Below are positions 33,596 through 45,355 of a stretch of 64,000 nt of DNA, piece after piece. The translations under genes and the position numbers were made by a program. A model generated the notes under the pieces. It worked only from the letters and a program-made list of their open reading frames with translations, made no database searches and was not told the DNA's origin. The stretch comes from Cinnamomum chago. Taxonomy: Eukaryota; Streptophyta; Magnoliopsida; Laurales; Lauraceae. The stretch lies in assembly GCA_038049695.1 (NCBI GenBank), contig CP142451.1, positions 35,386,001 to 35,450,000 on the forward strand, read 5' to 3'. Numbering within the stretch: position 1 is the first letter of the stretch; every line of letters starts with the position of its first letter.

Positions 33596-35790
33596 TTTAA
33601 ATTGTAGGACTTAATTTTTAAATTTGTGTCTAAATTTATGTCTATTTAATATATTACATTTAAACTTGTGAGTTTGAACTTGTGACGGACTAAAAGGCAC
33701 TGTGGTTCTGACCTGAACATGACCTGTGCTCATGCCTACTATTAGTGGCACTACCAATTGACTTTTTATTTTCACCGTTGGTTCACATGGGCCCCCCTTT
33801 TATTTGATTTAAGGCATCCATATCACATACTCCCAAATGAATAGGCAGTGCCCCAAATTTCACTACCCTCATAGGAAATAGTAAGTGTAGAATGATCAAT
33901 ATTCTAAAATTCAGTGGAGGATAATTAATCTTAAAATAATTAGCATTAGGGAATCTAAACCTATAAGTCAAATAATAATCTAACTTTAAATAATAAGAAT
34001 GATTAGATAAGTTAATTTAATGTTAAAACTAATTAAGTCATTTTCTCATATGATTTTGACATTTTTTCTTTTCTCATGTTATTCAATTTGGAAATATTTA
34101 TAAAAATATTAGATGAGTATTGGAAAATACCATTTTAGGTAAAGTTCTATTCTATAAAAGTCCATGTTAAGGAAAGTTGATATTAAAGAAAATGGTGGAA
34201 GAATCTGGAAAAGATTATTGCTTTGACCATAAGTCAAAGGACTTTATTTAATTAAGTACGTTAGAAAAAAATTGAGACTTTTCTTTTACTCGTGATAAAA
34301 CCGAAGGGGTTTCAAGTAGATTTTCATTTAAGAAACGCTTTCTTCTGTACCTTTGCCTTTCTCTACCGCTGCATCCCCTTCTCCTCTTCCTCGCTCCTGG
34401 TGTCTCCACCGCTGCCCAGAACCACATCGCCACATGGTGGCTGAAGCTACTGCCACTACCTCCCCTTTTTCCTCTTCCCTTTTTCCTCTCTTTTCCTCCT
34501 CTCTTCCCCTCTTTTTTTTTTCTTCTTCTTTTTTTTTTTTTTTTGATAACATGGGAACCCGCCGACCCCCCTTTGGGAGATCATTGGTAAACCTACGGAT
34601 ACATAAAACCACCCTTTCGGTTCTAGAATCTTTCCAAATCTATCAAGAAAGGAAAATTGCCCCTTTTCAAGGCATTTAGACCCACACGGATTTTGTACCA
34701 TAACATTAAAAAAAGATACATGGGCCATTTCTTGTATAAAAAAATGTAAAAAAAAGTTCATGGCCCCCCAATTGGGCCTTTGGGGATTTGTGGTCTCCAC
34801 TTCATTTTTTTTAACCCAATCCTTAATACATTCAATTTGTTTAAACCACTAAAAACATGATCTTTGTCTTTAACATGCCCTTACGAAATTTTATTAACGT
34901 AAGCGTTAGGCCCTCTATCACATTATTGCGCTTATTAAGAAAATTGGACCTATGATCATATGATTGACCACTAATAAAATTTAGATCACTAAAAATTAGT
35001 TAATAAATTATTAAGATATTCAAGTATATCACTATAGTCAAATCAATAGTGGGCCAAATCCTTTTAGAGTTATATTGATGCATGGATTTATAAATAATAA
35101 AGTTCGAAAAAAATACTCTAAAAGGTTAATATATTTAATAGTTAAACTTTAAATAGCGATACAGGATGTTATGATTTAGGAGGACTGTTATTTTTCTTTA
35201 AAGTGTGCACTAATGGAAAAAAAATATTGTTTTCAATAATTTTATAATATTCTGAATTTTCTTAATATTTTTCGGAGTTTCTGGGGTCAAATAAAACTTT
35301 GCATTGCAATGGACCACAATGACTGTGATCGCGATCGAGTCCGTGATTCTAAACCATGCTTTGCATGCAATTGAAATGCCAAACCGCCGAATATTGAAGC
35401 ATTCATTGCATGCCCTCTATTGAGATATAAACTAGTTTCTGGAGTTCTCTCATGCATACCATCATGATGATTAGAAAATTGGCATCGTTACCCTTTTCGG
35501 CATTTAGAAATGAAAAGTCAGTTCCTTTTCTTTCATGACCCGATCCTTGTGCACCCACTTTGGCGTCTCCAAAGACATAATTGGTGCCTTCTTCATTTTT
35601 GCCCTCTTGTTTGGTTGAGACGGAGACCAGAGATTCCTTTATTTAGAATCTCTGTTTCATGTACAAGCTTGATGTCTTGATTGACAAAAACATGGACTCG
35701 GTAAGGTTTTCTAAACACTTGATTGCAGTCATTGAATGATTCCATTATCAAGAAATAATCTCATATTGCTATTAGCAAAGGGAGGTCAAC
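33596..35790. repeat. Duplicated segment S2 with ~1-kb insertion
   Basis: Homologous to S1 up to about 34360 and again from about 35356. The inserted part holds a C/T-rich tract with poly-T (34361-34544) and AT-rich sequence without a recognised gene. The plus-strand frame 34353-34679 is compositional. The antisense exon-like reading of S1 is frameshifted here. Confidence 0.7.
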
Positions 35791-35948
35791 ATTAAATTTA
35801 AATAATCGGAAATTAGTCTAACTCTTCTAATCAAAGGGAGGTAAGATTCTGTACTTGAACCTGGATGGACTTAAGTATGCGCCCTTGGGCTGGTGTTCAA
35901 GCTATATATCAGTCTTGAAGCTTGATGTATAAACGATGTGGCTTGAAG

Positions 35949-36275
35949 TGTTGGCCTAGTGGATCTAGACCAATTGGGTTCATGGTCATGGGTATTTTGG
36001 TAATTGTACCAGGACTTTCTTATTGACTAGGATAGGGTTTCTTGGGGGGTAAGAAAGAGAACATTATATATATGATGTAATGTGTAACCCATGAGAATTG
36101 AAACTGTACTCATATCATACAGAGAGTGAACCTAAAGGAATTCGAGTTTCTTTCTCGTGGATGTAGGCAAGTTTGCCGAACCACGTAATTCTCTTGTGTG
36201 TGATTGCTTGATCTTATGTGGTTGATTGTTTGCTCGATCACATTGATTAATGTTTCCGCATACACGTGCACAACA
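35949..36275 (+). mobile_element. Small solo LTR (327 bp) with target duplication
   Basis: TGTTGGCCTAGTGG...GTGCACAACA, flanked by TGAAG at 35944-35948 and 36276-36280. Inside are a TATA-like TTATATATATGATG (36062-36075) and the phrase GGATGTAGGCAAGTTTGCCG followed by AACCACGTAATTCTC, typical of short Copia LTR ends. No internal domain remains. Confidence 0.85.
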
Positions 36276-36280
36276 TGAAG

Positions 36281-36812
36281 AAGCACTAGGTTGGACTTAT
36301 GTGACCCATTCCCAACTATAGCCAATGCTATGTTCATGCTAGCCTGTCAACCATATTCAGATGGAAAATTTGGCTGGCTAATTATTTTTAAAGTCATTCC
36401 TAAGTTGTTTAGTTATTACTTAACAAGGATTTTTGTGTTTTTCTTTATTTTATATATTCTTTTATTGTTGAGTGTTATGCATTAGGAAGCAATTGTTGTC
36501 TGAATATTTGGTTTTCTTTTCTTGACGTTAAATGTGCGTTTTGGGAAAAGTAATACAATTAAGTAGTTGGATTGCTATAATAGTGTGATACTAACATTCA
36601 AGGCTATGGATTTACATGAACAAGAAGGATTCTAAGGTTTAGTAATTTTTTTGGTATGATTTTTCTTTAGGATCTATATTATTTGGTTTTAGTTGAAATA
36701 GGTTAGTAAGACTAGGCCCACTTATGGTTGATCCAAATAGTTAAATCTTTATAATTAAAATCTTATAAAGAAAATACTAACTTTAAATATATTTTAATCT
36801 TTTTTGCCTGGG
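36281..36812. other. Spacer preceding CACTA-3
   Basis: AT-rich. It corresponds in position to the region upstream of MBD copy 1. Nothing coding is recognised. Confidence 0.3.
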
Positions 36813-36834
36813 CACTACTAGAAAAAAGGGTTTT

Positions 36835-37195
36835 TATATCGGTTACAAAAACTGCCCTATATCAATTTTTCATATAACCGATATAATATCTTCAGTCAAA
36901 GTTTTTTATATCGGTTAATATTTTTTTTATATCGGTCAATTTTTTTTATATCGGTTACACAGGAACCGGCATAATAATCTCTATATATAATATCGGTTAG
37001 AAAATATATGATATTAATTTCTATATTTTATATCGGTTATTATAAAACCGATATTATATACACATATTTTATATCGGTTATTACACATATTTTATATCGG
37101 TTATTATGAAACCGATATTATATATACATATTTTATATCGGTTATTATGAAACCGATATTATATACACAATGATTTTACATCGGTTTTAAAATCC
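36835..37195. repeat. Left subterminal array of CACTA-3
   Basis: At least ten copies of TATATCGGTT or its complement, including a partly tandem unit TATCGGTTATTATGAAACCG (37085-37160). Candidate binding sites for a TNPA-like protein. Confidence 0.85.
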
Positions 37196-37229
37196 CTTAA
37201 TATGTTGCTTCCCTGGCGGGCTCACTCGT

Positions 37230-37535
37230 TCTTTCCCTCCTTTTTTTTCCCAGCGCTCTCTCTCCCTCCAAAAACCCCTCTTTCCTCTCACTCACTCTCT
37301 TCTCTCCTCAGTCTCGCTCTCTCTTCTCTCCTCAGTCTCGCTCTCTCTTCTCTCTCTGCTCTCTTGCTCTCTCTGCTCTTCTCTCACTCTCGCTCTCTCT
37401 CTGCTCTCTTGCTCTCTCTGCTCTTCTCTCACTCTCGCTCTCTCTATTCTCTCTCCGCTCTCCCTGTCTCTCTCGCTCACTCTCGTTCTCTTTCTCTCTG
37501 CTATTTCTCTCTCTCTCTCTCTCTCGATCGGCAAC
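37230..37535 (+). repeat. CT-rich tract, probable leader of CACTA-3
   Basis: Repeated CTCTCTCTTCTCTC and CTCGCTCTCTCT with CTCAGTCTCGCTC tandem phrases. The 183-codon frame across it is compositional. Confidence 0.75.
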
Positions 37536-37836
37536 GGCCCTGCACGAGCAATGGCGGTTGCGGCCCAGCTGGTTCCGCGGGGAAGAAATCGGATGGTGGG
37601 GGTGACATCCTTGAACATGGGTTGGATCTGGAGCTCAGATTTGAGATCACGTTTCGGAGGATTGTGAGTGGGTTCTTGGGGTTTTCGTTGATTTGCTTTG
37701 TGGTTCTTAAATCTGATGGATTTTTTTGGGGTTTTTGTGCTGGGTTTTGTTAATGTTTTGATTAAAAGTTTGAATTTAAGATTTGATTTAGGGTTGAGTA
37801 TTTGGGTTTCTAAGGTGTAATGTGATTGCTTGACAG

Positions 37837-37954
37837 GGAGCTGGTTTGGCTAATATTGGGATCCCTGGCAAGCAAGGGACTGACTAGGAGGGTGGATTTT
37901 TCCCCATCACGCTGCATTTCAGTGAGGACTATCCAAGAAAACCCCCAAAATGCA
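37837..37954 (+). pseudogene. Captured SUMO-conjugating enzyme (UBC9/SCE1) exon
   Basis: After a GACAG acceptor the sequence can be read, across frames, as a VW...IPGKQGTD-EGG-FP-T-HFSEDYPRKPPK segment. This is the core of the SUMO E2 enzyme, which transfers SUMO to target lysines, and lies before the catalytic Cys. In the plus-strand frame TGA replaces the Trp of GTDW and another TGA falls at the Ser of HFSEDY, with a small insertion between. The catalytic Cys exon is absent. A GC-rich stretch at 37535-37640, just after the CT tract, might derive from the first exon (GIARGRLAEER-like) but is too changed to call. It is a dead transduplicate. Confidence 0.8.
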
Positions 37955-39300
37955 TAATGTTAGCATGATTGCATTTAATTTTTCATGATTTTTAATTTTT
38001 GTATTCTTCTTCTCTGTCTATTTCTAGCTCTAAAAGAATATGACTCAGAGAAACCCATATCAAATGGATGATTTTGCATTGTGATTTGTAATAGATCAGC
38101 AGGGATTTGGGTTTTTCCTTCCTCTTTCTTCATCATTCATAAGACTACGTGCCTGAAACTTTTTTTTTTGGGGGGGGGGGGGGGATTTTGTGGGATTTCG
38201 TTTGGACAAGTTGGTTGAGATTTTTTTTTAGACAAGTTGGTTTTAAGGTTTGATTTCTGTTCTTGATCAGTAGAGATGAAGATTAATTTGATTTTACTTG
38301 GTGAGGTTAGCCGCCTTCAAATTTGTTCGGCTAGCCGCTTCCAAGTTAAAGGCTAGCCTCCAGAAGTTGGAGGCTTGGTTCGGCTAGCGCCTCCAAGTTG
38401 AAGGCTAGCCTCCAGCATTTACAACTGCCAGAAATGTTAAAATATAACCATTAGGTTTAATTATATTTTTTAATAAATATGGTTTTTAATTTCTTAATGG
38501 TATTAGTTCCATGGTTCTGAAAATGCATCCCTGCTTACTTTTATCCCATGATTATTTCACATCTTTGATTGTCACAAAAGTGTTGCAGATTATTCATGTT
38601 TTAGTGGGAAGTATTGTGATTTTATTGTCATGAAAAATCTAGTACACATCATTTGTTTTTCTCAAAGCTGAACCCCACTACATATCATGAAACCAACTAT
38701 ACCTATCTATGCGTCTCTGTTTATATGGAGCCCTTTAGATCTCATTTTATTGATAAATAAGTATCATAGATTGTAAATGCATGTTCTGTTCTTCTTGAGT
38801 GTTATTGTGTGCTCTTTGTTGTTTAGGTGGGACCCTTGCCCCAGTCCTCACCTGATTTGGGTGGTTTGGGTTTTTCTCAAGTCCTTTAGGCAATCTTCTT
38901 CCATAATCATTAACATAGAAGCCTTTGCTGATATGAAGGGAGAAAAAGTGAGGAGATAGAAGAAAGAGAAGGATAATGCTGATATGAAGATGAAGGCACA
39001 AGTTTGACACATGATGAGTAGAATGAGAAGGCTGTACAATCTTTCTGCTTTCTTTGTTCCCAATTTTAATACATGCCCTCTGAATCACACTTCGATCTTC
39101 TTTTGCATGAAATCCTTTAGGAATAGGACAGAGTATGGGTGGGGTTGTAGAGGACTTGGTGTTTGTCCGTTCCTTTAGCCTTATTGTGTTTAAATCTTGA
39201 GCCCTTTCAAGATGCATGGATTCAAAAAAATTTCCCTGTTCTGTATGTTTTTGTAGTTTTTTTTTTTGGCTTTAAGTTCCTTAATTATGCTGAAATTTAT
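37955..39300. other. Intron-like / unassigned filler of CACTA-3
   Basis: AT-rich with a 14-G run near 38171-38184. At 38320-38412 a cluster of GGCTAGCC-type palindromes (TTCGGCTAGCCGCTTCC, AAGGCTAGCCTCC) resembles the U3 of the LTR at 40205, so part of a second LTR of that element may lie here. No gene is recognised. Confidence 0.35.
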
Positions 39301-39869
39301 TTCTTCTTGCTTTGTTGTCTCTGATACATGTCTGTTTGTTTTAGTTTGAACTTACCATTTGCCTCCTTTTTTTTCTTTTTCTTTTCAGATCCCATGATTT
39401 TAGCAAATCTGTATTTGTACCATGCACCGGTATGCTTTATGACCAAGTATGATATTTGTTCTCCTTGTTTACACTCCATATATTGCAGCTTTCTTTGTAT
39501 GGCTGACAGTCTGAGTTTCTAAGTAGGCTTATGTGACCTATTTTGATTGGATCTTTTTTCTTTTTCTTTTTTCCCTCTCAGTGTGAAGGAATATCATGTG
39601 GGGTGTTTAAAGGATCATCAAATGGCAGATTTAGAGGTGTGATTTTAAAAAAAAAAAAAATTGTGATGCCTCCTTCATCCAAACAATTGCTTGTGGCTGC
39701 CCCTCCTATGGTTCTTTTGTTTAAACTTATGATGTTTACTATCTATGGATGTCACTCTAACCTGATATGGATATTTTTATGGTATTAGTGATTAACTGCT
39801 TTTATACTTTCATTGTCTATTATCTGCTTGCATTATTGTCTGTCTTTTATACACCCATGGTTATCAATT

Positions 39870-41087
39870 TGTGACAAAAAGGGGGAGTGGGGTTTAAGTT
39901 TGTAGGTACAAATTGAGGCAGGTACAAATTAAGGGGGAGGATTCATCTCTGGGGGAGAATCCTTCTCCATTTCCCATGCTTTTAATCTATGTTTGTTAGT
40001 GTTGTGCTTCTACAGGTTCATCTTCTCAATCTCATATGAACAGATATGCGTACTAGTATTGATTCCTTTTTGTTCTTGTATTTGTTTTTCAGTTGTAAAA
40101 GGTCTTGTACTTAGTGTATGGTTGTTCTTTAAGTTGTTTTGGATAACTCCTGTAAACTTGTATTAGCTAAATGTTTTTGTCACGAAATTGACAAAGGGGG
40201 AGATTGTAAGTGTCACATGTGTGTGAGCACTGAGTTTGTTTTGTCAATTCCGTGCCAATGTGGTCCAAAGTCCTTGTCTCTCAAAGTGCCTCAAGGAAGA
40301 TCATATTCAGAAGGATTATCAAGCTGTGGAAAAGTCTGGATTCTTCAAAGAAGGTCTCCATTTGTGTTTGACAACCTTTTCAGGTATTTTATACCCAGAC
40401 CAAACCCTTAGATCCCTGGGAAAAAGATGTGTTTTAAATTCTTGATTTCTATCCTTGTTAAATAGTCCCTTTGAAAAGGGTCAGGTGACCCTACGGTCAC
40501 CTGGCGGCTAGCCGCCCTTGCAGACCTTCGGTTAGCTTTCCAGTAAGCATTTTTTTCTCAGGATGTTTTTCTGTGCTTCCTGCGGCTAACCGCCAGTGCA
40601 CCTACGGCTAGCCGCAGAGCTAACCGTGGGTTTTCGGTTTGCTTTCCAGAGACCTTGTTTTGTCAGATCACTCTTGCGATTATCCCTGCGGTTGCCTCAC
40701 GGTTAGCCTCCAACTATTCCTTCGGCTAGCCGTGAGCCAACCTGATTTGAATTTTCTATATATCTGGAGCGTCTTTCCCCTTTCCTAATGACTCTTTTCG
40801 AGAGAGCTTTGGCATGCTATCTTCTTCCCAACATATCTAAGCTCTCAAATCTTCTTCCAACCACTCATGTAGTAGATTGGTCAAGCTTTTAGAAATGAGG
40901 TTTCTCCTCCATTTGTTCTTCATGTGAAATCATTTGAATGTCTGATATACTTGATCAGTTGCTATGTTTCATTGTTTCTCATGCTGAATGCATTGATGTG
41001 GCCATGGGCTTCTTTTCTGTATCTTTCCTCATCACACACACACACACACACAAATACAGGCTCATGCTGTACTGTTGATGTTCCACT
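39870..41087 (+). mobile_element. SIRE/Maximus-like retrotransposon 3' end and partial LTR
   Basis: Tracts AAAAAGGGGGAGTGG and TTAAGGGGGAGG, then ACAAAGGGGGAGAT (40193-40204) directly before TGTAAGTGTCACATG (40205), are the layout of a SIRE-type 3' untranslated region, polypurine tract and LTR start. The U3 holds GCGGCTAGCCGC-type palindromes (40500-40735), followed by a TATA-like TCTATATATCTGG (40755-40767). The LTR end is not resolved; an AC microsatellite (41033-41052) precedes solo LTR copy C. Confidence 0.7.
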
Positions 41088-43305
41088 TGTTAGGAATTTT
41101 CTAGATTGCAATTTGATGGATGCATTTCATTCTAGCATCATTTGATTCACACACTTGCATTGTTTTAAATAAACTTGAAATCTTGTTTTATTCATGCATT
41201 GCTTTTAAGATTTGTAAAAGTATTGATTTATGCATGATTTGTTTTTTAATCTTGGATGCATTTGTTTTAAAAAAGAGTTTTCAAGAAATCAAGCAAGCCT
41301 TTGTTTTAAAAGTTTTGAATCTTTTTAGGCTTTTTATGTCTTGTTTTAAAAACCATTAGAATCTTTAAAACATGTTTTCCAAGCTTGATTTAGTGGCCAA
41401 AAGGTCCCCCAAAGCTAAACCTTCAAATTTGCAAAAGTTGCATTTTTTGTCAAAGGGAGGCTGTCCCGGCAGTGTCGCCGGTCGACCGAGAGGCAGGTCT
41501 CGGTCGACCGAGACAACTGGAGGTAAAACCTGCAGTTTCTGAACTGAAACCTCCAACGGTCAGAAATCTGACCGTTATGCCTTCCCGGTCGACCGAGACC
41601 TCTTTGCCGGTCGACCGAGGACTAGCCGTTGGCAACTTTTTGCTATAAATATGAGTTCTTTCCCTTGCCAAAAGTTGGGAATTTTTAACCCCTCCTTGAG
41701 AGGATTTGAGGCATATCAAAAGGGAAAAGAACCAAGGGATGAAGGGGATGATTAGGAAAGCTAAAGCTTGGATTAATGAAGTTAAACCACCAAGTAGGCT
41801 CTTCCTTCCTTAATCATATGTTTTCATGCTTTTGTTTTATTTTTGGTAAATCATTTCTAGCATGTTAAACTATGTTTGTGTTGTGTCCTTAACATGTGTT
41901 ATGTTTTGAGTTGATTTATTGTTTTGGATACAACACCATATGATTCAATTCAAGTAGTACTTAATCTTGGTAAATCTAAGTAGATCATGTTAATGAAAGA
42001 AATTTGGTAAATCATATGTAACATGATTCCTATACTTGGTTGAATCTTTGGTTGTTGTTTTCCATCATAAGAAAATCACTTTCAAAAGTATCTTATGTTT
42101 TGGACTCAACTTCTTTACAAATCATATGTTTTCATGTTTTGTTTTATCATTGGTAAATCTTAGTAACATGTTAACCTATGATGTGTTGTATCCTTAGCAT
42201 GTGTCATATTTTGAATAGATCTATTGTTTTGGATACATCACCATTGATTCATCAAAGTAGTACTTTATCTTTGGTAAATCTAAGTAGATCATGTTAATGA
42301 AATATGTAACATGATTCATATACTTTGTTGAATCTTTGGTTGTTGTTTTTCCATCATAAGAAAATCTCTCTCAAATGTATCTTATGTTTTGGATCCAACA
42401 TCATTACAAATCATATGTGTATTATTGTTTTAAAGTTTCACAACTTGCCTTACTTTGATTGGTAAATCATTTTCAAGTTGTCCTTATAATTACATATGAT
42501 TTGTCCCCTCATTTCAATCAAATCTATTTTTATGTTTTGAGCTTCATGTTGATTTGATTGACATCCCTATGCATCACATGTTTAGAGCTAATCCATTTCA
42601 TACAACTTGTGTAACTTTGATATCATTAACAAGTTGTTACTTTTAACATGTGATTGCATTACTTCCTCAATCATAAATGTTTTTGAGCTAAAACTTTCAA
42701 AAGCCTTAGGCATACATTTATGAGCTTTCATTTTCAAAATGATTGAGGACCACACACACACACTTCATATACTCTCATCTTTGCATCCATAGTGTGAGTG
42801 TGTATTAGTTTTTCACTTCCATATCCGCCTAATTAAGAGGCAATGTAATGAGCTTAATTGAATCTCCATCAAGTGTATGTTAGACACTAATTTAGTGAGA
42901 TAACCAACCTATGGTTGAAGAGGTTATTGCTTAGCCTATAAAAGCATAATGTATAGGTTGATGTTAAGCCTTGAAAAACATCAATGTAAGGTTATTGCTT
43001 AGCCTTGGAAAGCATATTGTAAAGGTTATTGCTTAGCCTATTGAAAAGCATAAATAGTGGAAATCCGGTGGGGTGTTGGTTCACAAGCCGGTAGTGGATG
43101 TAGGCATTGAGGCCGAACCACTATAAATCCTTGTGTGATGGTGCTTGCTTTGTGGTGATTGCTTATATTAGCTTCCGCATATTGTTTGATAATCATCACT
43201 TGTGACTAGTTTGTTTTAAAGAAGTTAAAATTGTTAAAATTGGTCATAAAAGAAGCTCACCCTATTCACCCCCCCCTCTAGGGTTCGGATCCCCATGGAA
43301 TTACA
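41088..43305 (+). mobile_element. Family S solo LTR, copy C
   Basis: TGTTAGGAATTTTC (41088) to ATGGAATTACA (43305), 2218 bp, with the 5-bp duplication CCACT at 41083-41087 and 43306-43310. It has four GGTCGACC palindromes (41479-41618), an MSA-type site, TATAAATATG (41644 on), and a short C-tract (43269-43276). Its 3' end differs from the GGACTTTCA of other copies. It preserves the empty CACTA-2 target (41888-41905). It is nested in CACTA-3. Confidence 0.88.
41552..41562 (+). promoter_or_regulatory. MSA-type (G2/M) element in LTR copy C
   Basis: TCCAACGGTCA fits the mitosis-specific activator consensus YCYAACGGYYA bound by three-repeat MYB factors. A mirrored TGACCGTT follows at 41568, and the TATA box is about 80 bases downstream. 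Function is inferred from motif and position only. Confidence 0.5.
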
Positions 43306-43405
43306 CCACTTAATTATTTGACTTTATGAGATTGTTTGTTTGTGCATAAGCTGATTGCAATTGTTTGTTTGTGTATAATTAAGCTGACTGCTGTCTGTGT
43401 TACAG

Positions 43406-44530
43406 ATATCTCCTCGCCAAGGACTTTTGAGAGTGCGTGAATTCACACTTGTAGAGATTGAGCATTTTGTTGATCCTGATGACAAATCTCACCCGAAATA
43501 CAAAGAGGTTGCTGATTTGGAGTTTTTAATGTTCCCTAGAGAAGAGCAAATGACTGGAAAACCAGCGAAGAAAAATTGCCTTGGTCAACAATTTCAAAGG
43601 TTGTTTGTTTACACTGTCGTTTACCTCTGTTTTCATTTGGAAAGCAGAAATTTGATTCTTGCATATACAGTTTAGTTTGCTTTTTTATATTCAGTGGTGG
43701 TTGTTAAGATATTATTTATCTATTGCCTTGCTTGTCCATTTCTGAATCCCTATGTAGGATGGAACCATTGCTTGTCCATTTCTGAATCTCTATGTAGGAT
43801 GGAATGCTGAAAACAAGTTGGGGATCTCAAAAGCTGATGGTTATTTAATTTACAAGAGTTCATTTTTCTCAGGCAGAAGTTTTTTTTTTTTTGTTTTTGT
43901 GTGCGTGTTGGGATTCACTTTTTCAATAAAAGAATTCTAACTTTAAATGGCTTTAGCTGTTTGATAACTCTGAAATTTTCTTCTTTGCAATGGAAATCTT
44001 ATGAATTTGGTATTATAACCTTAGTCAGTTGCCTCAATATAGCTAATGGATTTCGCAATATTGTATAACAGGAAAAGAGTGGTGTCCCTCTTGTTGCACA
44101 TGAAAAGTTTTCGGAACCCAGGGAGGTGGAGGTATCTATCTCTCTCTCGACCATGCAGATTGTTTTTATGCGTGACCCTCTCACAAACGAATACATCAAT
44201 CTGATGAATCAATCATTTTTATTAATTTTTTAATTTTTTTTTAATGGTGGCACAAGTTGAACCTGATACCTTAATTATGATTGCAACAATGATCGCCTTC
44301 CAACCATGCCATACTAGCACATTTATCAGTGGGTGGATGGGCAGCATCTGCATGCATGTCTATAGACATCAGAGTTATAGCAATTTAGTTGATGGTTCCA
44401 TTGAGTGCAATTTCACAGATGATTCATGCAGTGTAATTTTTTTTTCAGAAACTGATCATAGCGCAAGTAAAAAAAGGAGTTGGGTCTTGCCTTCAAGGGG
44501 AGCCAAAAGATGGTTGTTGAAGCTTTGGAG
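43406..44530 (+). pseudogene. Captured glycyl-tRNA synthetase exons
   Basis: Three exon pieces with good splice sites. Piece 1 (43406-43599, acceptor TTACAG, donor GTTGTT) reads ISPRQGLLRVREFTL, HFVDPDDKSHPKY, LEFLMFPREEQMTGKPAKK, which includes the class II motif 2 region. Piece 2 (44072-44131, donor GTATCT) reads EKSGVPLVAHEKFSEPREVE. Piece 3 (44449-44530, donor GTAAAT) reads KLIIAQVKKGVG and, after a one-base shift, KMVVEALE. The order matches eukaryotic GlyRS, which charges tRNA-Gly in cytosol and organelles. Exons between pieces 1 and 2 are missing, and the first and last exons are absent, so it cannot make enzyme. It is carried in CACTA-3. Confidence 0.92.
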
Positions 44531-44845
44531 GTAAATTATGATTATTTATCTTTAATTTGGTTTTTTTGTTTATATACAGTTCCAACTTTTTGTACATCCC
44601 ATGGAAGACAATGTAGATACTATATATATATATATACACACACAATATTTCCATAGAGATTTGTCTAGTGATCAAGCTTTATGTATAATATTATTAATTA
44701 GTTATATATATATGATCACTTTATTAATTTGTATATATAGTGCAAAGTTTTATTGGTGTACAGTGTACTGCAATGGTACTGCAGGTTTTATAAGTACTGC
44801 AGCAATGCAAATTCTTTTGATAAAAAAATAGCATATATAATATTA

Positions 44846-45355
44846 AATCGGTTACAGAACAAACGATATAATACAATCCCAAAAAACCGATATAACAAAG
44901 CCCTTTATAACCGATATTATAAATAATTTTTATATCGGTTTCACTCTTTTTTATATCGGTTTTACAGTAATGTATGCTATAATTTCAGTTTCAAAACACA
45001 TCATTTCTCCGAAAACCGATATTATAAATAATTTTTATATCGGTTTCACTCTTTTTTATATCGGTTTTACAGTACTGTATGCTATAATTTCAATTTCAAA
45101 ACACATTAGTTTACCGAAAACCGATATTATAAATATTTTTTATATCGGTTTTACTTTTTTTTATGTCGGTTTTACAGTAATATGTGTTATAATTTCAGGT
45201 TCAAAAGACATCAGTTGTCCAAAAACCGATATGAAATATTACACATATTATATCGGTTATTGTTGTTTATTATATCGGGGGTACTTATATCGGTTTGAAG
45301 TTTACTGAAAAACCGATATAATAGGTCTTTTATATCGGTTTTTAGCCAATATAAA
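44846..45355. repeat. Right subterminal array of CACTA-3 with ~105-bp tandem units
   Basis: AACCGATATA/TATATCGGTT copies. Within it a ~105-bp unit (GTATGCTATAATTTCAGTTT...TATATCGGTTTTACAGTA) is present three times from about 44970. The 112-codon frame is a repeat artefact. Confidence 0.85.

Noticed and set aside
34353-34679. 108-codon frame MPFSTAASPSPLPRS...
   Set aside because: C/T-rich and poly-T composition within an insertion; no family resemblance.
37202-37753. 183-codon frame MLLPWRAHSF...
   Set aside because: CT-tract artefact continuing into intron-like sequence of CACTA-3.
44970-45308. 112-codon frame with repeated KHIISPKTDI-like peptides
   Set aside because: Translation of ~105-bp subterminal repeats of CACTA-3.
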